Shown here one piece after another: positions 7,942 through 17,063 of a DNA stretch of 64,000 nt. How positions within the stretch are numbered: position 1 is the first letter of the stretch; every line of letters begins with the position of its first letter. The DNA is from JAPKZH01 sp964537875 (GTDB lineage Bacteria; Acidobacteriota; Aminicenantia; Aminicenantales; UBA4085), in NCBI GenBank assembly GCA_964537875.1, contig CAZIDN010000006.1, forward strand, positions 44,347-108,346, given 5' to 3'. The notes under the pieces are model-generated. The model was not told where the DNA came from. It saw nothing but the letters and a program-made list of their open reading frames with translations, and did no database searches. Position numbers and translations under genes: made by a program.

Positions 7942-10364
7942 TCTTCTTTCTTCTCGCCCTCATAAAAGTCTTTTGAGGCGCAGGCCAGCCTCTGAAGCTC
8001 CTTGTCCACCAAGGCGTTGACCGTTCCTTCGTCAAACGATCCGTCGTCTTTCCGGGCTCCGGCCGGGACGCCGGTGAGAATCTCGATGCCTTCATCGATC
8101 GATTTGACCGGGTAGATGTGGAAGAAGCCCTTGGCCGCCGCCTCGACGACATCCGTCCGGAGCATGAGGTTCTGGACGTTCTGATGGGGAATGAGCACGC
8201 CCTGAGTTCCCCTGAGTCCTTTGGCTTTGCAGACATCAAAGAACCCCTCGATTTTCTCGTTGACCCCGCCGATGGGCTGGATCTCGCCCTTTTGATTGAC
8301 CGATCCCGTCACGGCAATGTCCTGTCTCAGCGGCAGTTGGGACAGGCTTGACAGAATGGCATAGACCTCGGTCGATGAGGCGCTGTCTCCGTCGACCCCC
8401 GAATAGGACTGCTCGAAGGCGATGCTGGCGGAAAATGCGAACGGCTTGTTCTGGGCATATTTCCCGCGCAGATACCCGCCGAGGATCAGGACGCCCTTGT
8501 TGTGGGTGCTGCCGCTCATATCCGCTTCCCGTTCGATATTGATGACGCCGGCCCGGCCGATGGAGGTCCTGGCCGTGATCCGCGACGGCTTGCCGAAGGA
8601 AAACTGCCCCATGCTGTAGACAGCCAGGCCGTTGACCTGGCCGACGACTTCGCCTTCGGTATCGATCATGATCGTGCCCTCTTCGATCATCTCCTGGATC
8701 TTGTCTTCGATGAGGCTGACCCGTTCGAAGCGCTCTCGAATGGCCTGCTCGACATAAGGGGCGCTGACCATTTTCTGCCCCTCTTTCTGGGCCCAGTAGC
8801 TGGCTTCCCGGGTGACGTCGGCGATCACGTGAAAACGGGTGGAGAGCTTTTTGTGCCGCCCGGCGATCCGCGTCCCGTATTCGACGATGGCGGCCATGCC
8901 CGATTTATCGAACGACAGAAGCTTGTCGTCGTCGCAGATCTTCTTGATAAACCGGACATAATCCCGGATGGTATAGCTCGTCTTGTCCATCTCGGAGTCG
9001 AATTCAGCCTTGATCTTGAAGATCTTCTTGAAGTCCTGGTCGGCAAAATAGAGGAGGTTATAGATCTCCTCATCGCCGATCATGACCACCTTGACGTTGG
9101 CCTTGATCGGCTGAGGCTTGAGGCGCGTCGTGGAGAACAGAAACAGCGAGGCATAGTTCTGGATCTCGAAGATCTGGTTGCGGAGAGTCCGCTTCAGGGT
9201 CGTCCAGACGCCGGGCTCGATGAGGGCGTCCAGGGCGTTGATGACCAAAAAACCGTCGTTGGCTTTGAGGAAGGAGCCGGCCTTGATCTTGGTAAAATCC
9301 GTCTGCAAAACTCCGAACCGGCTGACCGTCGATTCGATCGAGCCGAAGAGGTTGATATAGGTCGGGTTGGTTTCCATGACGACCGGCGCATGCTTCAGGT
9401 CGGAGTTGTCGACAAGGAGGTTGGCGCGATACTCCAAGAACGGGTCGACGGCCTCTTTTTCCTTCTCTTCCTTCTTCTGGTTTTTGAAGAGGTCGATGCT
9501 CTGGATCAGGTGGTCCTCGATGTCCTTGAGATATTCGGGGATCTTGGGGAAGGGGAATTTGGCGCTGACCTCCGAGATCGCCCCTTTGATCATGGGCGTG
9601 ATGGATTCGGCGTCCCAGTTCTTGAGCTGGGTCCGGGTCTCTTCTTCGATTTCCCTCAGCTGTTCGAAGATCTCCTCGAGCTTGGCGGACAGCTCTTCGT
9701 AATTCTTCCTGAGCGCGTCCAGCGACTTCTGGGGGAATTTTTTCTCCTTGACCATGGCTTCCAGCTTGTTGAAAGGGACGGGCTGATCGTCGATGACGGG
9801 GATCAGGTCCGGCTTGACGAACAGTCCCATCTGGACCTGGATGACGGAAAACCCTTGCTTGGCGACCTCCTCCTCAAAGCCCTGGAGGAGCTCTTTCTGT
9901 TTCCGCTGCTGGCTTTCGATGATGGAATCGCGCTTCTCGGAGTAGTACTTGCTCTTGAGCAGCTCGGGAATGTTGTGCTTGAGCATTTCGATGAGGTTCT
10001 CCATGGCCGCCGAAAACAGCTTTCCCTTTCCCGGAGGCATGGTGATCAGCGTCGGCTCGTCGGGGTATTTGAAATTGTTGACGTAGAGGATATCGTCGGG
10101 CGGCTGGTCGCCCTTTTCCAGCCGCTCCAGCAGCTGTTTGATGGTCGTTGTCCGGCCCGTGCCGACCATGCCCGTGATGAAGATGTTGTAGCCGAGGCTC
10201 TTGATGTCCAAACCGGTCTGGAGGGCCTTGAGGGCCCGGTCCTGGCCGATGATCTCGTCGCACGCTTCGCATTCGCTGGTCGTGGAGAACGGAATCGAAT
10301 CTGGGTCGCATTTCCAGCGCATCTTTTCTACGGGCAGTTCAGCGAAGTCCGTTTTTTTGATCAT
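7932..10364 (-). CDS. Lon-like ATP-dependent protease (AAA_32 / S16 type)
   Basis: 810 aa, with AAAGGAG 7 nt before the ATG. The N-terminal ATPase part has a P-loop GMVGTGRTTT at 65-74 in which the usual Walker Lys is Arg71. A long coiled-coil insertion lies at about 130-290. A Walker-B-like FLVINALD is present. The C-terminal S16 peptidase domain has GVDGDSASS with catalytic Ser661 and GVNEKIEGFF with Lys704, 43 residues apart as in E. coli Lon (Ser679/Lys722). It lacks the Lon N-terminal substrate domain. No transmembrane segment is obvious, which argues against archaeal-type membrane LonB. It is expected to degrade misfolded cytosolic proteins. Confidence 0.85.
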   Translation of the reverse strand: MIKKTDFAELPVEKMRWKCDPDSIPFSTTSECEACDEIIGQDRALKALQTGLDIKSLGYNIFITGMVGTGRTTTIKQLLERLEKGDQPPDDILYVNNFKYPDEPTLITMPPGKGKLFSAAMENLIEMLKHNIPELLKSKYYSEKRDSIIESQQRKQKELLQGFEEEVAKQGFSVIQVQMGLFVKPDLIPVIDDQPVPFNKLEAMVKEKKFPQKSLDALRKNYEELSAKLEEIFEQLREIEEETRTQLKNWDAESITPMIKGAISEVSAKFPFPKIPEYLKDIEDHLIQSIDLFKNQKKEEKEKEAVDPFLEYRANLLVDNSDLKHAPVVMETNPTYINLFGSIESTVSRFGVLQTDFTKIKAGSFLKANDGFLVINALDALIEPGVWTTLKRTLRNQIFEIQNYASLFLFSTTRLKPQPIKANVKVVMIGDEEIYNLLYFADQDFKKIFKIKAEFDSEMDKTSYTIRDYVRFIKKICDDDKLLSFDKSGMAAIVEYGTRIAGRHKKLSTRFHVIADVTREASYWAQKEGQKMVSAPYVEQAIRERFERVSLIEDKIQEMIEEGTIMIDTEGEVVGQVNGLAVYSMGQFSFGKPSRITARTSIGRAGVINIEREADMSGSTHNKGVLILGGYLRGKYAQNKPFAFSASIAFEQSYSGVDGDSASSTEVYAILSSLSQLPLRQDIAVTGSVNQKGEIQPIGGVNEKIEGFFDVCKAKGLRGTQGVLIPHQNVQNLMLRTDVVEAAAKGFFHIYPVKSIDEGIEILTGVPAGARKDDGSFDEGTVNALVDKELQRLACASKDFYEGEKKEEIR

Positions 10365-10504
10365 GGCCGTCTCCTTTGAAGCTGAGGGATGTCATGAATG
10401 TTATTAACATAAACACCGTCCGAAAAACAAGATATCCGTTTAGCCAATTTTTTTAGTGCAAAAAACAGGGCAATTTGTTAGAATAAAAAAACTTGGAGGC
10501 AAAA

Positions 10505-11623
10505 GTGAATGCCGTTCGCCTCGAAAAAGTGAAGACGAAAAAGGATTTTCGCGATTTCCTCCGGTTTCCTTGGAAGGTCTACCGGAAAGATCCCAACTGG
10601 GTGCCTCCTCTAATCGTGGACGTCAAAGACAAGCTGGACGTCAAAAAGAACCCCTTTTTTGAGCACGCCGAGCGGGAGCTGTTCTTGGCCCGCAGGGGCG
10701 ACGAGGTCGCCGGACGGATCGTCGGCATCGTCGATCATAATCACAACTCCTTCCACAACGAGAAGATCGTCTTCTTCGGCCTCTATGAAAGCCTGAACGA
10801 TGTCGAAACGGCCCGGGCCTTGCTCGATGCGGTGGCTGCCTGGGGCCGAGAGCGGGGCATGAACACCTTGAGGGGCACGGTCAACATCTCCATGAACGAT
10901 GAATGCGCCTTTCTTCTCGAAGGCTTCGATTCCCCGCCGGTGGTGATGATGCCCTACAACCCGCCCTATTATTTGGAACTCATGGATCAGTGCGGCCTGG
11001 GCAAGGCCAAAGACCTCTTTGCGTTTGCCATGAGCAGTGACCATGACACGGCAGAAAAGGTTAAGGCGATCATCGACAAGATCAAGAAAGAGACGACCAT
11101 CACCTGCCGCACCTTTAATAAGAAGAATCTGAAAGAGGAAGCGGAAATCATCAAATATATTTACAATCATGCCTGGGAGAGGAACTGGGGCTTTGTGCCA
11201 TGGACGGAGAATGAGATGAACCATATGGCCAAAAAGCTCACTCAGTTAGCGGATCTAGATCTGGTGATCATTGCCGAAGACCGGGGGAAGCCGATCGGCT
11301 TTGCCTTCGGATTTCCCGACTACAATCAAATCCTGATCAAGCTCAACGGGCGGCTCTTCCCGACTGGGATTTTTAAGCTCCTGCTCGGCCGGAAAAAGAT
11401 TAAAGGCATACGCGCCCTGGTGTTTGGGATCCTGAAGGAATACCGCCAGACGGGCGCGAGCTACCTCCTGTATTCCAAGCTGGAGGAAAACGCCAAAGCC
11501 AATGGTTATCAATGGTGCGAGATATCCTGGCAGCTCGAGGACAATGAGCCGATCAACAGGTTCGTCGCTTCGATCGGCGGGAACATCCATAAAAAATATC
11601 GGATCTACGAGAAAAAAATCTGA
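10505..11623 (+). CDS. GNAT-fold N-acyltransferase-like protein (YghO-like)
   Basis: 372 aa from GTG at 10505, chosen because GGAGG sits at 10495-10499, 5 nt upstream; the longer TTG start at 10493 would overlap that site. The N-terminus (PWKVYRKDPNWVPPL) and the core (DEVAGRIVGIVDHNHN, GFDSPPVVMMPYNPPYY) are hallmarks of a family of ~370-aa proteins annotated as GNAT acetyltransferases. The C-terminal part contains a second GNAT-like segment (IIAEDRGKPIGFAFGFPDYN). The substrate is unknown. It is divergent from the Lon-like gene and leads toward the ribH-lysS run. Confidence 0.7.
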   Translation: MNAVRLEKVKTKKDFRDFLRFPWKVYRKDPNWVPPLIVDVKDKLDVKKNPFFEHAERELFLARRGDEVAGRIVGIVDHNHNSFHNEKIVFFGLYESLNDVETARALLDAVAAWGRERGMNTLRGTVNISMNDECAFLLEGFDSPPVVMMPYNPPYYLELMDQCGLGKAKDLFAFAMSSDHDTAEKVKAIIDKIKKETTITCRTFNKKNLKEEAEIIKYIYNHAWERNWGFVPWTENEMNHMAKKLTQLADLDLVIIAEDRGKPIGFAFGFPDYNQILIKLNGRLFPTGIFKLLLGRKKIKGIRALVFGILKEYRQTGASYLLYSKLEENAKANGYQWCEISWQLEDNEPINRFVASIGGNIHKKYRIYEKKI

Positions 11624-11647
11624 CGAGGCTTTCAAACGGAGGGAGAT

Positions 11648-12430
11648 ATGGAATACAAAAACCTGCTGATAAAAAAAGGGGACGGGATCGGCTGGATCAC
11701 CATCCACCGTCCCGAGAAACTCAATGCTCTGAACGTCGAAACCGTGCTTGAGCTCCGCTCGGCCTTCCTGGAATTCCAGGATGATTCCGAGGTCAGAGTG
11801 GTCATCTTAACCGGGTCAGGGGAAAAGGCTTTCATCGCCGGCGCGGATATCAGCCAGTTCCTCGGCCTGAATGAAGCCGGGGCTAAAGAATATGCCCAGC
11901 GAGGACAGGACGTGACGGCGTTGATCGAAAATTCAAAGAAGCCGGTCATCGCCGCCATCAACGGCTATGCCCTGGGCGGCGGCACGGAATTTGCGCTCGC
12001 CTGCCACATCCGGATCGCCTCCGAAAACGCGAAGATGGGTCAGCCCGAGGTTAAATTGGGTCTCATTCCCGGCTACGGCGGAACCCAAAGACTGGCCCGC
12101 CTCGTCGGAAAAGGCAAAGCCCTGGAGCTTATCCTGTCGGGACGGACCATCGATGCCAAGGAAGCCTTTGAGATCGGCCTCGTCAACCGGGTCGTTCCGT
12201 TGGCCGAGCTGGCCGCTGCCTGCGGGAAACTCGCCCAAGAGATCATTGCCAACGCTCCCTTGGCCCTGCAATATTCCATCCAGGCGGTCAACGAGGGCTT
12301 GGACCAGTCTCTCCAAGACGGATTGCAGACGGAGGCCTCCCTGTTTGGGAGAACGTTCGCCTCGGAGGACAGCCAGGAAGGGACAAAGGCATTTCTCGAG
12401 AAACGAAAAGCCGACTTTAAAGGAAAATAA
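11648..12430 (+). CDS. Enoyl-CoA hydratase/isomerase (crotonase) family
   Basis: 260 aa, the usual length for the family. The oxyanion-hole segments are intact: GSGEKAFIAGADISQF near residue 57 and GYALGGGTEFALACHIRIAS near 101. MGQPEVKLGLIPGYGGTQRL carries the Glu expected in true hydratases. It likely hydrates trans-2-enoyl-CoA in beta-oxidation or butyrate-type metabolism. GGAGGGAG precedes the ATG, and ribH follows after 13 nt with its own GAGGAG, so an operon is likely. Confidence 0.85.
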   Translation: MEYKNLLIKKGDGIGWITIHRPEKLNALNVETVLELRSAFLEFQDDSEVRVVILTGSGEKAFIAGADISQFLGLNEAGAKEYAQRGQDVTALIENSKKPVIAAINGYALGGGTEFALACHIRIASENAKMGQPEVKLGLIPGYGGTQRLARLVGKGKALELILSGRTIDAKEAFEIGLVNRVVPLAELAAACGKLAQEIIANAPLALQYSIQAVNEGLDQSLQDGLQTEASLFGRTFASEDSQEGTKAFLEKRKADFKGK

Positions 12431-12443
12431 AGAGGAGAAGGCC

Positions 12444-12914
12444 ATGAAAACATTCGAAGGAAAACTCCAAGCTAAAGGCTTCAAGATCGGCATCGTCGTC
12501 AGCCGGTTCAACGAATTCATCACGGGGAAGCTTTTGGACGGCGCCCTGGATGCCTTGAAAAAGCTCGGCGCCGAGGACAGCGATGTCGCGATCTATAAAG
12601 TTCCCGGCTCTTTTGAGATCCCGCTGATCACCAAAAAAATAGCCCTGTCCAAGAAGGTCGACGGGATCGTCTGCTTGGGCGCCTTGATCAGAGGCGACAC
12701 GCCCCATTTTGATTTTCTGAGCGCCGAAGTGACCAAGGGGTTGGCCCAAATCGCCATGGAAGACGGGATCCCGGTGTCCTTCGGCATCCTGACCGTGGAA
12801 ACCATCGAGCAGGGGATCGAGCGAGCCGGGACGAAAGCCGGCAATAAGGGTTGGGACGCGGTCTTGTCGCTGATCGAAACGCTCAACCTCATCAAAGAAT
12901 CCAAGCTGGGCTGA
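12444..12914 (+). CDS. ribH: 6,7-dimethyl-8-ribityllumazine synthase
   Basis: 156 aa. Condenses 5-amino-6-ribitylamino-uracil with dihydroxybutanone phosphate, the penultimate step of riboflavin synthesis. Motifs: IGIVVSRFNEFIT near residue 14, VPGSFEIPL near 53, and LGALIRGDTPHFDFLS near 78, with the catalytic His of DTPHFD. ATG at 12444 follows AGAGGAGAAGGCC. It is the only riboflavin gene here, and it is paired with nusB, a common arrangement. I see no FMN riboswitch upstream. Confidence 0.95.
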   Translation: MKTFEGKLQAKGFKIGIVVSRFNEFITGKLLDGALDALKKLGAEDSDVAIYKVPGSFEIPLITKKIALSKKVDGIVCLGALIRGDTPHFDFLSAEVTKGLAQIAMEDGIPVSFGILTVETIEQGIERAGTKAGNKGWDAVLSLIETLNLIKESKLG

Positions 12915-12929
12915 CGGACGGCCGCCTGT

Positions 12930-13439
12930 ATGGGCAAAAGAAGGACCTCCCGGGAAAACGCTCTCCAGATTCTTTTTGAGCTAGAATTCAATGACGCCGA
13001 TCTCGACAGGGTCTTGGCCGGCTATTGGAATTCAAAAAAATCGGAAGGTCAGGTCCAAGAGTACGCCAACTGGCTGGTGCGGGGGATTGTCGCGCGGAAA
13101 GACGAGGTCGATGCCCTTATCCAGGGAAATTCCAAGCACTGGCGGATTTCACGGATGGCCTTCGTCGACCGCAATATCCTGCGGATCGCCGTGTTCGAGC
13201 TCCTCGAGGAAAAGCTGATAGCGCCGGCGATCGTCATCAACGAGGCCATTGAAATCGCTAAGCGATACAGCAGCGACGAGGCCGCCGTCTTTGTCAACGG
13301 TGTCCTTGACGCGGTCCGCAAAAAGCTCGCAAAAACCGAGCCTCAACAGGAGAGCAGAGAAGCCAACGCCAATGAACGATCAAAACAAACCTCCAAAAAA
13401 AGAACCGTCCGGTCCACAGGACGAGCTAAAAAAAAGTGA
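12930..13439 (+). CDS. nusB: Transcription antitermination factor NusB
   Basis: 169 aa. An all-helical NusB domain covers residues 1-135: RRTSRENALQILFELEFN, MAFVDRNILRIAVFELL and VINEAIEIAKRYSSDEAAVF are typical. NusB binds boxA RNA with S10 (NusE) during rRNA transcription. The last ~22 residues are a basic, low-complexity tail (QTSKKRTVRSTGRAKKK) that overlaps the start of lysS by 68 nt. The tail is beyond the family core, so this coding overlap is unusually long for this cluster. Confidence 0.92.
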   Translation: MGKRRTSRENALQILFELEFNDADLDRVLAGYWNSKKSEGQVQEYANWLVRGIVARKDEVDALIQGNSKHWRISRMAFVDRNILRIAVFELLEEKLIAPAIVINEAIEIAKRYSSDEAAVFVNGVLDAVRKKLAKTEPQQESREANANERSKQTSKKRTVRSTGRAKKK

Positions 13440-14901
13440 CCAGGAGATCGCCCGGAAGGAGAAGTTCCAAAGGCTGATCCAGGGGGGCGTGGACCCTTTT
13501 CCCCACAAGGTCGAGAAAACCCACACCGTCACCGAGATCGTCGCCCAGTTCCCGCCGTTGACCAAGGAGGAGCTGGAGGCCAACAAGATCCAGGTCCGGG
13601 TGCCGGGCCGGATCGTCTCGGTCCGCCAGATGGGACGGGCCACGTTTTTTCATATCTCCGACGGCCGGGCCAAGCTCCAGGTCTATCTGCGTGAAGACGT
13701 GGCCGGTCCGAAAGCCTACGAGCTCTTTTCCCTGTTCGACATCGGCGACTGGATCGACGTCGAAGGGGTCCTGTTCAAGACGCGGACCGGGGAATTGACC
13801 GTTCTCTGCGACGCCTTTACCTTCCTGGCCAAGTGTTTCCATCCGCTGCCGGAAAAATGGCATGGACTCCAGGATGTGGAGCTCCGCTACCGAAGACGAT
13901 ATCTGGACCTGATCATGAATCCCGAGGTCGGCGAAGTCTTCCGGGTGCGCAGCGCGATCGTCTCCTTCATCCGGAGGTTCTTCGACCAGAGAGGGTACGT
14001 CGAGGTCGAGACGCCGATGATGCAAGCCATTCCCGGCGGGGCCTTGGCCAGGCCGTTCAGCACCCATCACAACGCCCTGGACATCGACCTGTATCTCCGG
14101 ATCGCTCCGGAGCTGTACCTGAAGAGGCTGGTCGTGGGCGGAATGGACAAGGTCTATGAAATCAACAGGAATTTCCGCAATGAGGGGATCGACTCGGAAC
14201 ATAACCCCGAGTTCACCATGCTCGAATTCTACGAGGCCTATTGCGATTACAACGACATGATGAACCTGACCGAGGAGCTCCTCTGCCAGCTCAGCCGGGC
14301 GCTTTTCGGAAAAGAGGAATTTCCCTACGGCGAGCAGACGATCTCGCTCAAGCGGCCGTTCCGGCGCATCAAGTTCATGGAGGCGCTCTCTCATTACAGC
14401 GGGCTGGCCCCGGGCCGTTTCGACGACCGGAAGGGGATCATCGAGTTCGCCGCGGCGCTCGCTCCGGAGAAAAAGCCCTCGACCTTCGGGAAAGCGATCG
14501 ATATCATCTTTGACAAGCACGTCAAACCGCAGATCGTCCAGCCGACGTTCATCATCAACCCGCCCAAGGAAGTCTCTCCGCTGGCCAAGGCCGCCAAAGA
14601 CAACCCGGACGAGGCGGCGCGTTTTGAGCTGATGGTCGCCGGGATGGAGATCGCCAACGCCTTCTCGGAGCTGACCGACCCGGCCGAGCAGAGAAAAAGG
14701 TTCGAGGAGCAGGCCGAGGAGCGGAAAAAGGGGGACGAAGAGTCGCACCCGGTCGACATGGATTATGTCCAAGCCCTGGAATACGGGCTCCCGCCGACGG
14801 GCGGTGAAGGGATCGGCATCGACCGCCTGGCTATGCTTTTCGCCAACCGGAAATCCATCCGCGAGGTGATCCTCTTCCCGCTCCTGAGGCCGAAAGAGTA
14901 A
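13372..14901 (+). CDS. lysS: Lysyl-tRNA synthetase, class II
   Basis: 509 aa from ATG 13372, inside the nusB tail; the frame is open upstream but the charged MNDQNKPPKKEPSG start fits the family. An OB-fold anticodon-binding domain lies at about 60-170 (RIVSVRQMGRATFFHISDG). The class II core follows: motif 1 near FVRRFF-type helix and ETPMMQAIPGGALARPF, motif 2 NRNFRNEGIDSEHNPEFTML, and motif 3 GGEGIGIDRLAMLFAN near the C-terminus. It charges tRNA-Lys. The next gene starts 1 nt after the stop. Confidence 0.95.
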   Translation: MNDQNKPPKKEPSGPQDELKKSDQEIARKEKFQRLIQGGVDPFPHKVEKTHTVTEIVAQFPPLTKEELEANKIQVRVPGRIVSVRQMGRATFFHISDGRAKLQVYLREDVAGPKAYELFSLFDIGDWIDVEGVLFKTRTGELTVLCDAFTFLAKCFHPLPEKWHGLQDVELRYRRRYLDLIMNPEVGEVFRVRSAIVSFIRRFFDQRGYVEVETPMMQAIPGGALARPFSTHHNALDIDLYLRIAPELYLKRLVVGGMDKVYEINRNFRNEGIDSEHNPEFTMLEFYEAYCDYNDMMNLTEELLCQLSRALFGKEEFPYGEQTISLKRPFRRIKFMEALSHYSGLAPGRFDDRKGIIEFAAALAPEKKPSTFGKAIDIIFDKHVKPQIVQPTFIINPPKEVSPLAKAAKDNPDEAARFELMVAGMEIANAFSELTDPAEQRKRFEEQAEERKKGDEESHPVDMDYVQALEYGLPPTGGEGIGIDRLAMLFANRKSIREVILFPLLRPKE

Positions 14902-14902
14902 A

Positions 14903-16120
14903 ATGAGTTTTGAATCTTTCATCGCCAGGCGGTATTTAACCGCGAAGAGGAAGCAGGCCTTCATCTCGGTCATCACCTTTATTTCCATCCTGGGCATCGC
15001 CATCGGCGTCATGGCCCTCATCATCGCCATCTCCTTGATCACGGGCTTCCAGAGAGACGTCCAGGCCAAAATCCTCGGAGCGACGTCGCACCTCATGGTC
15101 CAGGATCTCGTCGATGACGGGCTGCCGGATTATGCCAAGATCATGGAAAGAATCCATGGGCTCAAAGGGGTCAAGTCCGTCTCTCCCATCGTCCTGAGTT
15201 GGACCTTGATCACCGGACCTTCGAAAACCCAGCCGGCCATGCTCAAGGGCATGGATTTTGCCCTGGAAAAAAGGCAATCGCCATGGATCCGCGAGTTGGA
15301 AAGCGGGCAAATCCCGCCGGAGACGGGTAGGGAGGGCATCCTTCTCGGACATGACCTGTCCTTGAGCCTCGGCGCAGGCATCGGGGATGTGGTGACTGTT
15401 GTCGCGGCTTCGACGAGCCTATCGCCCATGGGCCTCATGACCAAACGGAAGCGTTTTCTGGTCACGGGGATCTTTGCCACCGGCCTCTTTGAGTTTGATA
15501 ACTCCACGGCGCTCATGGCGCTTCCATCCGCCCAGAAATTTTTCGGGCTCGAAGACCGGGTGAGCTATCTCCAAGTCATGATCGAAAAGATCTTCGCGGC
15601 GCCGAAATTCAAAGAAGATTTGAGATCCGTCCTGCCGCCGACGGTCCATGTCACGACGTGGATGGAGCTCAACAGGCCCCTCTTCTCGGCCCTCAAGCTC
15701 GAAAAAAACCTCCTCTTCCTGACCATCGCCCTGATCGTCTTCGTGGCTTCGCTCAATATCATCGCCACCTTGATCCTCATGGTCATGGAGAAAACCAGGG
15801 ATATCGGCATCCTGATCGCCATGGGAGCGACATCCCGGAACATCAGAAAGATTTTCTTCCTCCAGGGATCCTTGATCGGAGTGATCGGAACGGCCGCGGG
15901 GACCGCCCTCGGCCTGCTCTGGTGCGTTCTGGCCAACGCCTTCAAGCTGATCAAGGTCCCCGTCGACATCTACCAGATCTCCTATGTCCCTTTTCATATC
16001 AACCTCCTGGATCTCGTCCTGATCATCGGCGTCTCGCTCCTGATCAGCTTTCTCTCGACCCTATTCCCTTCGCACCGGGCCTCCAAGGTCGACCCGGTCG
16101 TGGCCTTGAAATATGAGTAA
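14903..16120 (+). CDS. lolE: Lipoprotein-releasing ABC transporter permease LolC/LolE type
   Basis: 405 aa with four transmembrane segments: one near residues 20-50 (FISVITFISILGIAIGVMAL), a large periplasmic domain (55-265), then three near 270-300, 320-350 and 370-395. The N-terminal FIARRYLTAKRKQAFISV is characteristic of LolC/E. Only one permease gene is present, which suggests a homodimeric LolF-like arrangement rather than the LolC-LolE heterodimer; that is an inference. The last 8 nt overlap lolD. It releases mature lipoproteins from the inner membrane to LolA. Confidence 0.88.
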   Translation: MSFESFIARRYLTAKRKQAFISVITFISILGIAIGVMALIIAISLITGFQRDVQAKILGATSHLMVQDLVDDGLPDYAKIMERIHGLKGVKSVSPIVLSWTLITGPSKTQPAMLKGMDFALEKRQSPWIRELESGQIPPETGREGILLGHDLSLSLGAGIGDVVTVVAASTSLSPMGLMTKRKRFLVTGIFATGLFEFDNSTALMALPSAQKFFGLEDRVSYLQVMIEKIFAAPKFKEDLRSVLPPTVHVTTWMELNRPLFSALKLEKNLLFLTIALIVFVASLNIIATLILMVMEKTRDIGILIAMGATSRNIRKIFFLQGSLIGVIGTAAGTALGLLWCVLANAFKLIKVPVDIYQISYVPFHINLLDLVLIIGVSLLISFLSTLFPSHRASKVDPVVALKYE

Positions 16121-16793
16121 CCTTCTGCGCGCCGCCAACCTCGGCAAGGAATATCCTTTGCCCAACGGCGTCCTCCAGGTTTTTCGGGGCTTGAATTTTG
16201 AGCTCGAGGCGGGCGACGCCGTGGCCATCATGGGCGCTTCCGGCGTCGGGAAGACGACCCTGCTGAACTTGCTGGGGGCGCTGGACCGGCCGTCCGAGGG
16301 AACGGTCTTTCTCGATGAGGAAGACCTTTTCGCCAGGGATGAGAAAGAGCTGGCCCGGATCCGCAACCGGAAAATCGGGTTTGTTTTTCAGTTTTACCAT
16401 CTTCTTCCGGAATTCACGACTCTGGAAAACGTCGGGCTTCCGCTCATGATCAGGGGCGTCGATAAGCGCGAAGCCTTGGCCCGGAGCTCAAAAATCCTGA
16501 AAGAGGTGTTACTGGAGGACAAAGCCCAGCTCAGGCCGTCCCAGCTTTCCGGAGGAGAACAGCAGAGGATTGCCGTAGCCCGGGCCTTGGTCAATGAGCC
16601 GAAGCTGCTGCTGGCCGACGAGCCCACCGGGAACCTGGACTGGAAAACGGGCGAGCATATCCTCGAGCTCCTCCTGGACCTGCACGACAAGCGGGGCTTG
16701 TCTTCGATCATCGTCACCCACAACGATAAAGTGGCCCGTTTCTGCCGGAGACGCTACGTCATGGAACGCGGCGAATTGAAACTTTTCCCCTGA
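16113..16793 (+). CDS. lolD: Lipoprotein-releasing system ATPase LolD
   Basis: 226 aa. Walker A GASGVGKTT at 41-49, Q-loop FVFQFYHLLPEFT, signature LSGGEQQRIAVARAL, and Walker B LLLADEPTGNLD followed by the H-loop IIVTHND. The overlap with the permease gene indicates coupling. It powers lipoprotein release with the preceding permease. Transcription may end or be modulated at the palindromic repeat that follows. Confidence 0.93.
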   Translation: MSNLLRAANLGKEYPLPNGVLQVFRGLNFELEAGDAVAIMGASGVGKTTLLNLLGALDRPSEGTVFLDEEDLFARDEKELARIRNRKIGFVFQFYHLLPEFTTLENVGLPLMIRGVDKREALARSSKILKEVLLEDKAQLRPSQLSGGEQQRIAVARALVNEPKLLLADEPTGNLDWKTGEHILELLLDLHDKRGLSSIIVTHNDKVARFCRRRYVMERGELKLFP

Positions 16794-16852
16794 TTTCCAA
16801 GTTAGAACAATTGGCGAGCGACCAGGAGAGCTCCGGATATGCATCCCTGCAA

Positions 16853-16991
16853 GTGATTTCAAAGAGGCCTTGGCATTGCCCCTGAAGCCTCCATAGCGGA
16901 GGGGGGCCCCGTCGAATTCTCGACGGGGGGAACCGACGGGACTGGTTCCCCAGGAGGCGCAGGGGCAATGCCAAGGCCGATTGGAAATCAC
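16853..16991 (-). repeat. Palindromic element family 1, copy R2 (reverse orientation)
   Basis: Ends GTGATTTC (16853) and GAAATCAC (to 16991). Perfect 19-nt arms GGCCTTGGCATTGCCCCTG (16866-16884) and its complement (16960-16978). Central hairpin CCCCGTCGAATTCTCGACGG (16907-16926). The core reads on the minus strand in the family orientation. It fills most of the lolD-bamA gap. Confidence 0.85.
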
Positions 16992-17063
16992 GTGACCGGA
17001 AATGCTTTCCAGGCCCCCGAAGTCTTTGAAAAAAAATGCCCGTTATGGTATAAGGAAAAAGAC

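Noticed and set aside
8502..10379. A 625-codon plus-strand open frame opposite the Lon-like gene
   Set aside because: It is a shadow of a well-conserved minus-strand gene, with charged low-information sequence and no family match.
13426..15096. A 556-codon minus-strand open frame across lysS
   Set aside because: Antisense shadow of lysS and the start of the permease gene.
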